From NCBI RefSeq assembly GCF_014268885.2, contig NZ_CP077095.1:2299501-2363500 (forward strand): DNA of 64,000 nt, given 5' to 3'. The stretch's first letter is position 1, and the number at the start of each line of letters is the position of its first letter. Both the position numbers and the translations under genes were made by a program. The notes under the pieces were generated by a model. The model was not told where the DNA came from. It was given only the letters and a program-made list of their open reading frames with translations, and did no database searches. This DNA is from Pseudomonas xantholysinigenes (GTDB lineage Bacteria > Pseudomonadota > Gammaproteobacteria > Pseudomonadales > Pseudomonadaceae). Positions 56,752 through 64,000 of this stretch are shown here, piece by piece.

Positions 56752-58227
56752 TCAGTCACCGAGGACCTGGCGCAGGGTTTCACCCACGCCGACTTCGCGC
56801 AAGCTGTCGTACAGGCGCTCGAAGGCGCTGACGAAAGCCTTGGACGCAGGGATGGCGCTGCCGAAGATCGCCTCGTCGCCCAGCACCCGGGCGGCCAGGC
56901 CGTCGCGCTGCACCACCCGGGCCTGGCAGTCGGCGGCGCGGGGGTCGGGGATGCTGTAGCGGGTGCCGTGTTCGTCTTCGCCGCGCAGGTACAGGGCCCA
57001 GGCGGCCACCACCAGGGCCACGCGCTCCAGCGGCTTGCCGTCGGCGATCAGGCGGCTGGCGGTGGGCACGATGAACTTGGGGAACTTCGACGAGCCGTCG
57101 GAGCACACGCGCTCCAGCTGGTCGGCGATGGCGCGGTTGGCGAAGCGTTCGCTGAGGCTTTGCTTGTAGCGCTCAAGATCGATGCCGGGCACCGGGGCCA
57201 GTTGCGGGGTCACGTCCTGGTCCATGAAGGTGTGCATGTAGCGGCGCAGCAGCGGGTCGGCGAGGGTTTCGTGGACGAAGCGGTAGCCTTGCAGGAAGCC
57301 CAGGTAGGTGAGGGCCAGGTGGCTGCCGTTGAGCAGCTTGATCTTCATCTCTTCATACGGGGTGACGTCGCGGGTGAACTGCACGCCGACTTTCTCCCAG
57401 GCCGGGCGGCCCGCGACGAAGTCATCTTCCACCACCCACTGCAAAAACGGCTCGCACACCACCGGCCAGGCATCGTCGACGCCGTGGCGTTCGCGCAGTT
57501 GCTGGCGGTGGGCGGGGCTGGTCATCGGGGTGATGCGGTCGACCATGGCGTTGGGGAAGCTGACGTGGCTGGCGATCCAGCTGGCCAGGTCGGGGTCGAG
57601 GCGCTGGGCGAAGGCCAACAGGGCCTTGCGGGCGACGTCGCCGTTGTGCGGGAGGTTGTCGCAGGACATCACGGTGAACGGGCCGGTGCCGGCTTCGCGG
57701 CGGCGGCGCAGGGCTTCGCAGAGGTAGCCGAAGACGCTTTGCGGGGTTTGTGGGTTGGCCAGGTCGTGCTGGATTTGCGGCAGGTCGGCGCGGAACTCGC
57801 CGGTGCTGTCGTCGATGCAGTAGCCGCCTTCGGTGATGGTAAGCGAGACGATGCGGATATTGGGCTCGGCCAGTTTGGCCAGCAGCGGTTCGGCGCCGTC
57901 CTCGGCCAGCAGCATGCCGTTGATGGCGGCGATTGCGCGTACCTTGGTGTCGGGCTGGTCGCCCAGTTCGAACAGGGTGTAGAGGTGATCCTGGCCGGCC
58001 AGGGCGTCGCGCATGGCGCGGTCTTCGCTGCGCAAGCCGACGCCGCAGATGGCCCAGTCGAGGCCTTCGCCGCAGTTCATCAGGGCGTCGGTGTAGGCGG
58101 CTTGGTGGGCGCGGTGGAAGCCGCCGACGCCGATGTGGACGATGCCCTGGCGCAATTGGGTTGGGTTGTAGGTAGGGCGAGCGACAGTAGGCGGTAGTTG
58201 GCCGAGGTTGTGCTGGTTCAGTTTCAT
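56752..58227 (-). CDS. mtlD: Mannitol 2-dehydrogenase (polyol dehydrogenase)
   Basis: 491-residue NAD-dependent long-chain polyol dehydrogenase: mannitol, arabitol and glucitol to fructose or xylulose. Opens with QGIVHIGVGGFHRAHQAAY, the NAD fold; VTLTITEGGYCIDDS and the catalytic KIKLLNGSHLALTYLG (Lys and His) follow. Overlaps nothing; mtlY begins 16 bases after its stop. Confidence 0.95.
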   Translation of the reverse strand: MKLNQHNLGQLPPTVARPTYNPTQLRQGIVHIGVGGFHRAHQAAYTDALMNCGEGLDWAICGVGLRSEDRAMRDALAGQDHLYTLFELGDQPDTKVRAIAAINGMLLAEDGAEPLLAKLAEPNIRIVSLTITEGGYCIDDSTGEFRADLPQIQHDLANPQTPQSVFGYLCEALRRRREAGTGPFTVMSCDNLPHNGDVARKALLAFAQRLDPDLASWIASHVSFPNAMVDRITPMTSPAHRQQLRERHGVDDAWPVVCEPFLQWVVEDDFVAGRPAWEKVGVQFTRDVTPYEEMKIKLLNGSHLALTYLGFLQGYRFVHETLADPLLRRYMHTFMDQDVTPQLAPVPGIDLERYKQSLSERFANRAIADQLERVCSDGSSKFPKFIVPTASRLIADGKPLERVALVVAAWALYLRGEDEHGTRYSIPDPRAADCQARVVQRDGLAARVLGDEAIFGSAIPASKAFVSAFERLYDSLREVGVGETLRQVLGD

Positions 58228-58237
58228 CCTGGAGTCC

Positions 58238-59350
<1,113 letters not shown>

Positions 59351-59397
59351 GTCGAGTCACCTCAGTGGTGGCCAGGTTTTGAGGGGAGATCACAGTT

Positions 59398-59487
59398 CCC
59401 TGTGGGAGCGGGTTTACCCGCGAAGCAGGCGGCGCGGTGGATGGCACCGGCTTTGCCGGTGTTCGCGGGTAAACCCGCTCCCACAGG
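59398..59487. repeat. REP inverted pair between mtlG and mtlK
   Basis: CCTGTGGGAGCGGGTTTACC and GGTAAACCCGCTCCCACAGG are perfect mirror arms (26 bp in all) around CACCGGCTTTGCCGGTG. It lies inside the operon and may adjust the mRNA level between transporter membrane parts and ATPase. Confidence 0.9.
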
Positions 59488-59515
59488 AGCAGTGGCACAT
59501 ATGAAGGGGCACGAT

Positions 59516-60349
59516 TCATTTCACAGCCCCAAACGAAAGCCCGCGCACCAACTGCTTCTGGCTGATCCAGCCAAAGATCAGGATCGGCGCGCAGGCCAGG
59601 GTCGAGACGGCCGAGAGCTTGGCCCAGAACAGCCCTTCAGGGCTCGAATAGGAAGCCACCAACGCTGTCAACGGCGCGGCGGCGGACGAGGTCAGGTTCA
59701 GCGACCAGAACGCCTCGTTCCAGCACAGGATCAGCGACAGCAGCAAGGTCGAGGCCAGCCCGCCGCGGGCAATCGGCAGCAGCACGCGGACGATCTCCTG
59801 CCAGGTGCCGGCGCCGTCCAGCCGCGCGGCTTCGAGGATGTCCACGGGGATGTCCTTGAAGTAGGTGTACACCATCCACACCACGATCGGCAGGTTGATC
59901 AGGGTGTAGACGATGATCAGCGCCAGGCGCGAATCGAGCAGGCCGAACTGCTTGGCCAGCAGGTAGATCGGCATCAACACGCCCACCGGTGGCAGCATCT
60001 TGGTCGACAGCATCCACAGCAGCGTGCGCTTGGTGTGGCGGGTTTCGAAGAAGGCCATCGAGTAGGCCGCCGGCACCGCGATCAGCATGCACAGCAGGGT
60101 CGCCGAGAACGAGATCAGCACCGAGTTCCAGGCGTAGGCGAAGTAGTCGCTGCGCTCGTTGATGTGCAGGTAGTTCTCCAGCGTCGGCGCGAAGATGAAT
60201 TGCGGCGGCGTGGCGAAGGCGTCCAGCTCGGTCTTGAAGCTGGTCAGCAGCATCCAGAAAATCGGGAAGAAGATCACCAGGGCGATGGCCCAGCACAACA
60301 GGCCGAGCAGCGCGTTCTTCAGGGTGCGGGTTTGCTTGAGTGTCAGCAT
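59516..60349 (-). CDS. mtlG: Polyol ABC transporter permease 2
   Basis: 277 residues, MalG-like permease: six predicted helices and the EAA loop EAARLDGAGTWQEIVRVLLP for contact with the ATPase. GAGGAG precedes ATG 60349. Confidence 0.94.
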   Translation of the reverse strand: MLTLKQTRTLKNALLGLLCWAIALVIFFPIFWMLLTSFKTELDAFATPPQFIFAPTLENYLHINERSDYFAYAWNSVLISFSATLLCMLIAVPAAYSMAFFETRHTKRTLLWMLSTKMLPPVGVLMPIYLLAKQFGLLDSRLALIIVYTLINLPIVVWMVYTYFKDIPVDILEAARLDGAGTWQEIVRVLLPIARGGLASTLLLSLILCWNEAFWSLNLTSSAAAPLTALVASYSSPEGLFWAKLSAVSTLACAPILIFGWISQKQLVRGLSFGAVK

Positions 60350-60359
60350 GGCGGGCTCC

Positions 60360-61283
60360 TCAGCTGCGCGCGGTGAGGTTCTTGCCGATCATGCGAACCA
60401 GCACGATGGCGGCGATATTGGCGATCAGCACGGCGATCAGGCCTCCGGCCGAGGCCATGCCGACGTCGAACTGCAGCAGCGCCTGGTTGTAGATCAGGTA
60501 GGCGAGGTTGGTGGACTCGTAGCCCGGGCCGCCGCTGGTGGTGGTGAAGATCTCGGCGAATACCGAGAGCAAAAAGATCGTCTCGATCATCACCACCACG
60601 GCAATGGGCCGGGCCAGGTGCGGCAGGGTCAGGTGCCAGAAGATCGCCAAGGGGCCTGCGCCATCCAGGCGGGCGGCTTCCTTCTGTTCCTGGTCCAGCG
60701 ACTGCATGGCGGTCATCAGGATCAGGATGGCGAACGGCAGCCACTGCCATGACACGATCAGGATGATCGACAGCAGCGGGTAGTGCGCCAGCCAGTCCAC
60801 CGGTTGCGCGCCGAACAGGCGCCACACGGCGGCGAGAATCCCCGACACCGGGTGCAAGATCAGGTTCTTCCACAGCAGCGCGCTGACCGTGGGCATGATG
60901 AAGAACGGCGAGATCAGCAGCACCCGCACCACGCCACGGCCCCAGAATTCACCGGCCTCCAGCAGCGCGGCGATCAGCACGCCGAGCACCACGCTGATCG
61001 CCAGCACGCTGCCGACCAGGGTCAGGGTGTTGAGGGCGCCAGGCATGAAGCCGGCGTCGGTGACGAAGTAGCTGAAGTTCTCAAGGCCGACGAATGCGTT
61101 TTCGCCGGGGTACAGCAGGTTGTAGCGGATCAGCGAGAAATACAGGGTCATGCCCAGGGGCACGATCATCCACAACAGCAGCAGCGCCACCGAAGGGCTG
61201 ACCAGGAACCAGCCGGGGCCGACGCGGCGTTTGCCGGGGCGCGCGGTGGCGAGGCTCGGGGTGTCGAGGGCCGAGGTATTCAT
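60360..61283 (-). CDS. mtlF: Polyol ABC transporter permease 1
   Basis: 307 residues, MalF-like permease with the EAA motif EAARLDGAGPLAIFWHLTLP and about six helices. GGAG precedes ATG 61283. Ten bases from mtlG. Confidence 0.94.
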   Translation of the reverse strand: MNTSALDTPSLATARPGKRRVGPGWFLVSPSVALLLLWMIVPLGMTLYFSLIRYNLLYPGENAFVGLENFSYFVTDAGFMPGALNTLTLVGSVLAISVVLGVLIAALLEAGEFWGRGVVRVLLISPFFIMPTVSALLWKNLILHPVSGILAAVWRLFGAQPVDWLAHYPLLSIILIVSWQWLPFAILILMTAMQSLDQEQKEAARLDGAGPLAIFWHLTLPHLARPIAVVVMIETIFLLSVFAEIFTTTSGGPGYESTNLAYLIYNQALLQFDVGMASAGGLIAVLIANIAAIVLVRMIGKNLTARS

Positions 61284-61353
61284 GGCGACTCCGTGTGCAG
61301 CGCAAAGGGGTGGTCACCGCGCCTTGGTTCGGCGCGGTTGGCGGCGTGACGGG

Positions 61354-62664
61354 TTACTTGGGGTAACCGGCGCGTTTCATCTCGCGTTCGGTGGACTGCT
61401 GGGCCGAGGCCAGCACCTGGTCCACTTTCATCTGCCCGGTGAGGGCGGCGGCGAACAGCTTGCCGACCTGGGTGCCGATGGCCTGGAATTCGGGGATGGT
61501 CACCAGCTGGATGCCGACGTAGGGCACGGGCTTGAGGGTGGGATGGTTGGGGTCGACGCGTTTGAGCGATTCCAGCGTCACCTTGGCGAACGGCGCAGCG
61601 GCCAGGTACGCGTCGCTGTAGGTCGAGGCGCGGGTGCCCGGCGGCACGTTGGCCACGCCTTCCTGCTCGGCCACCAGCTTGCCGTAGGCCTCAGAGGTGG
61701 CCCAGGTGGCGAACGTCCTGGCGGCGGCCTTGGATTTGGAACTGGTGGGGATCGCCAGCGCCCAGGAATACAGCCAGGTGGCGCCCTTGTCGGTGACTTC
61801 CTTGGGCGCGAAGGTGAAGCCGACCTGGTCGGCGACCTTGCTCTGGGTCTTGTCGGTGACGAACGAGCCGGCGACGCTGGCATCGACCCACATCGCGCAC
61901 TTGCCGCTGTTGAACAGCGCGAGGTTTTCGTTGAAGCCGTTGCTCGAGGCGCCGGGCGGGCCGTATTGCTTGAGGGTGTTCACATAGAAGTTCAGCGCGT
62001 TCTTCCACTCGCTGCCGCTGAACTCGGGTTTCCACTGCTCATCGAACCAGCGCGCGCCGAAGGCGTTGGCCACGGTGCCGATCAGCGCCATGTTCTCGCC
62101 CCAGCCGGCCTTGCCGCGCAGGCAGATGCCGTACTGGCCCTGGTCGGGGTGGTTGAGCTTGGCGGCGAACTCGCCGAGCTGGGTCCAGGTGGGTTGCTCG
62201 GGCATGCTCAGCCCGGCTTTTTCGAACAGGTCCTTGCGGTAGTAGGTGATCGAGGCTTCGGCGTAGAAGGGCAGGGCGTACAGCGTGCCGTTTGCCGACA
62301 GGCCGTTGCGCACCGAGGGGAATACGTCGTCGAGGTTGTAGTCGGCGGGCAGGTCGGTCATCGGTGCCAGCCAGCCCTTGGCGCCCCACAATGCGGCTTC
62401 ATACATGCCGATGGTCAGCACATCGAACTGCCCGCCTTGGGTGGCGATGTCGGTGGTCAGGCGCTGGCGTAGCACGTTCTCTTCGAGCACCACCCACTTG
62501 AGCTGGATGTCCGGGTGCTGTTGCTCGAACACCTTGGCCAGGCGCTGCATGCGGATCATGTCGTTGTTGTTGACCGTGGCGATGGTCAGGGTCTCGGCGG
62601 CCTGGACGTGCAGCGGCAGGCTGAGGCAGGCGGCGGCCAGGCAGGCCTTGATCGAGTCGTTCAT
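61354..62664 (-). CDS. mtlE: Polyol ABC transporter substrate-binding protein
   Basis: 436 residues, family-1 binding protein. Signal peptide MNDSIKACLAAACLSLPLHVQA, then AETLTIATVNNNDMIRMQRL; WALAIPTSSKSKAAARTFATW is typical of polyol/maltose binders. First gene of mtlEFGKDYZ; GAGGGAG precedes ATG 62664. Confidence 0.95.
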   Translation of the reverse strand: MNDSIKACLAAACLSLPLHVQAAETLTIATVNNNDMIRMQRLAKVFEQQHPDIQLKWVVLEENVLRQRLTTDIATQGGQFDVLTIGMYEAALWGAKGWLAPMTDLPADYNLDDVFPSVRNGLSANGTLYALPFYAEASITYYRKDLFEKAGLSMPEQPTWTQLGEFAAKLNHPDQGQYGICLRGKAGWGENMALIGTVANAFGARWFDEQWKPEFSGSEWKNALNFYVNTLKQYGPPGASSNGFNENLALFNSGKCAMWVDASVAGSFVTDKTQSKVADQVGFTFAPKEVTDKGATWLYSWALAIPTSSKSKAAARTFATWATSEAYGKLVAEQEGVANVPPGTRASTYSDAYLAAAPFAKVTLESLKRVDPNHPTLKPVPYVGIQLVTIPEFQAIGTQVGKLFAAALTGQMKVDQVLASAQQSTEREMKRAGYPK

Positions 62665-62754
62665 CGGTGAACTCCCTCGGGGATGACGTTATTGTTTTTG
62701 TGTCGCTCGCGGTGGATTACACCGTTGTGCGACGACGACGACAAAGCCTCGCCT

Positions 62755-62785
62755 GCACCTTGACTGATACTTTTTTGCAGTTGGC
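62755..62785 (-). promoter_or_regulatory. Possible MtlR activator site upstream of mtlE
   Basis: On the minus strand AACTGCAAAAAAGTATCAGT followed by CAAGGTGCAGG, about 95-125 bp before mtlE. AraC-type activators bind such A-rich direct half-sites; assignment is by position. Confidence 0.35.
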
Positions 62786-62806
62786 TTGGGGGTGTGCATT
62801 CCCCTG

Positions 62807-62917
62807 TGGAGCGGCCTTGTGTCGCGAAAGGGCCGCGCAGCGGCCCCGGCGATTGATGCGTTAACGCCGAAACCCTGGGTCTGCTGCGCAGCCCTTTCGC
62901 GACACAAGGCCGCTCCA
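62807..62917. repeat. REP inverted pair between mtlE and mtlR
   Basis: TGGAGCGGCCTTGTGTCGCG from 62807 mirrors CGCGACACAAGGCCGCTCCA to 62917, with inner GGGCCGCGCAGCGGCCC. Confidence 0.88.
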
Positions 62918-62935
62918 GGAGATTGCGTATGACGT

Positions 62936-63841
62936 TCAGGCGCGGTTCTGCTCGGTCAGCCGCTGGGTCACCAGGCTGCGGTAGTCGGAGGGCGTCATGC
63001 CCTTGAGCTGCAGGAAACGCCGGTTGAAGTTCGATAGGTTGCTGAACCCCGACTCGAAACACACCTCGGTCACCGGCAGCTCGCCCTTGGCCAGCAGCTC
63101 GCACGACTTGCTCACCCGCAGCCGATTGACGAACTCGACAAAGCCACGCCCGGCGGCCTGCTTGAAGAAGCGCGAAAAGTAGGTGGGGGTCATCCCCAGG
63201 TGCTCGGCGACTTCGTTCTGGCTCAGGTCCTGGGCGTAATGCTGGAAGATGTAGTCCACCGCCCGATTGATGCGCTCGACGTTGTGCTCGTCGGCCAGCT
63301 GCGAGGAGGTGACGGTGGACAGCAGCTGGTAGTCGTCACAGGCGGCCAGCTGCTCCATGAGGATAAAAAAGTATCCCAGGCGGGTCATGCCACGGCTGTC
63401 GGCGATGCGTTGCAGCAGCTGGCGGCTCTCGCGGATCAGCGTCGGATCGCGAAACTCGATGCCATAGCGCGCTCGGGCCAGCAGCGGGGCAAGTTGGGTA
63501 AGTTCGGAGAACACCTGGCCGCCGTCCTCGAGCACTTCGTCGGTGAAGTTGACCAGCATGTCGCGCTTGCCCACCACCTCGTCGGGGCCAACCTGGCTGA
63601 TCCAGTTGTGCGGCAGGTTGGGGCCGGTGAGGAACAGCGTGTCGGGGGCGAAGTTGCCGATGTAGTCGCCGATGAACACCTTGCCGGCGCTGGCGACGAT
63701 CAGGTGCAGCTCGTATTCCTTGTGGAAATGCCAGCGCACCAGCGGGCTGGGGAAGCCGTGTTGGCGGTAGATCAGCGAAGCGCCTTCGTGGTCGTCCATC
63801 AACTCGTAGGACGGGTCGGTGACTTTGCTCGTTCTGGGCAT
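62936..63841 (-). CDS. mtlR: AraC-family activator of polyol utilisation
   Basis: 301 residues from ATG 63841 (ATG 63874 possible). N-terminal cupin-type sensor (WHFHKEYELHLIVASAGKVFIG), C-terminal two helix-turn-helices (NEVAEHLGMTPTYFSRFFKQ and LPVTEVCFESGFSNLSNFNR). Same strand as and upstream of mtlE, the known arrangement in P. fluorescens, where MtlR activates mtlE with polyols. The last 126 bp of the window (63875-64000) hold no gene I can see. Confidence 0.92.
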   Translation of the reverse strand: MPRTSKVTDPSYELMDDHEGASLIYRQHGFPSPLVRWHFHKEYELHLIVASAGKVFIGDYIGNFAPDTLFLTGPNLPHNWISQVGPDEVVGKRDMLVNFTDEVLEDGGQVFSELTQLAPLLARARYGIEFRDPTLIRESRQLLQRIADSRGMTRLGYFFILMEQLAACDDYQLLSTVTSSQLADEHNVERINRAVDYIFQHYAQDLSQNEVAEHLGMTPTYFSRFFKQAAGRGFVEFVNRLRVSKSCELLAKGELPVTEVCFESGFSNLSNFNRRFLQLKGMTPSDYRSLVTQRLTEQNRA

Positions 63842-64000
63842 CGCGCTGGCAGGCTCCGAGGGGCGAGGGGGCATCGTAACGCGAAGTCCGCGAGCCGGGC
63901 AGGGGGCGCGATGTGTTCCTACACCTCAGATTCTGTGGTTTTTGTAGTCCGATTCCTAAAGGCCATTTTCTCCCTGTTTGGCCATTGTGGCGGAGCGCCT

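Noticed and set aside
54258..56783. Real xylulokinase-fructokinase fusion protein
   Set aside because: The ~190 codons between are the out-of-frame remainder of xylulokinase, whose proper frame is intact at 55244-55717; the fusion is a by-product of the frameshift.

Overview
The window is from a Pseudomonas chromosome, most likely P. putida group. It is GC-rich, and the block ansB - rbsBACRKD - nucleoside hydrolase - csp - thrS-infC-rpmI-rplT-pheST-ihfA-merR, the mtl polyol operon, DUF1654/DUF3077 genes and about ten REP palindromes are all typical of that group. Most of it is housekeeping and metabolic core genome, with two accessory blocks and one insertion sequence. All functional calls are from reading the sequence; no database search was run.

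Layout. 0-5.1 kb: modBA (molybdate uptake, with a ModE-like site), a nitronate monooxygenase operon, a lipoprotein and a tsdBA-type pair of dihaem cytochromes. 5.3-10.2 kb: galU, gor, ahpC, ahpF. 10.4-18.6 kb: an Lrp-type regulator facing a tightly coupled eight-gene biosynthetic operon: a 35-residue peptide, three haem-oxygenase-like diiron (HDO-type) proteins each with a PqqD/RRE-like N-terminal region, a class III aminotransferase, an ATP-grasp ligase, an MFS exporter and a GNAT acetyltransferase. It reads as an undescribed peptide-derived natural product pathway and is the best candidate for a new system here. 18.9-31.6 kb: SPOR lipoprotein, alarmone-hydrolase-like HD protein, endonuclease I, a LexA-controlled DUF1654 gene, periplasmic glutaminase-asparaginase, the ribose operon, nucleoside hydrolase, a peptidase inhibitor and a cold-shock protein. 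31.9-39.2 kb: the translation operon, including infC with an AUU start supported by Shine-Dalgarno spacing.

A tRNA-Pro(GGG) gene at 39.3 kb borders an island running to about 50.7 kb. It carries an sspBCD-like DNA phosphorothioation set (DUF4007 protein, 1102-residue ATPase, PAPS-reductase/DndC-like protein) on the plus strand. On the minus strand are an HNH endonuclease with ScoMcrA-like head and SRA-like regions, a double-GHKL ATPase/histidine-kinase-like protein and a protein with a diverged but complete receiver domain. The usual partners SspE or SspFGH and a desulfurase are absent, so the kinase/receiver pair and the HNH protein are candidates for an alternative effector or control arm. 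No integrase or clear attachment repeat was found.

From 50.9 kb: an RNA-like element whose long complementary arms interleave (pseudoknot or switch) precedes a small gene and a DUF3077 gene. Then come two exported proteins, an IS110-family element inserted inside a REP sequence with a bridge-RNA-like 5' region, and the mannitol/arabitol/glucitol operon mtlEFGKDYZ with mtlR. The xylulokinase gene of that operon (mtlY) is frameshifted.
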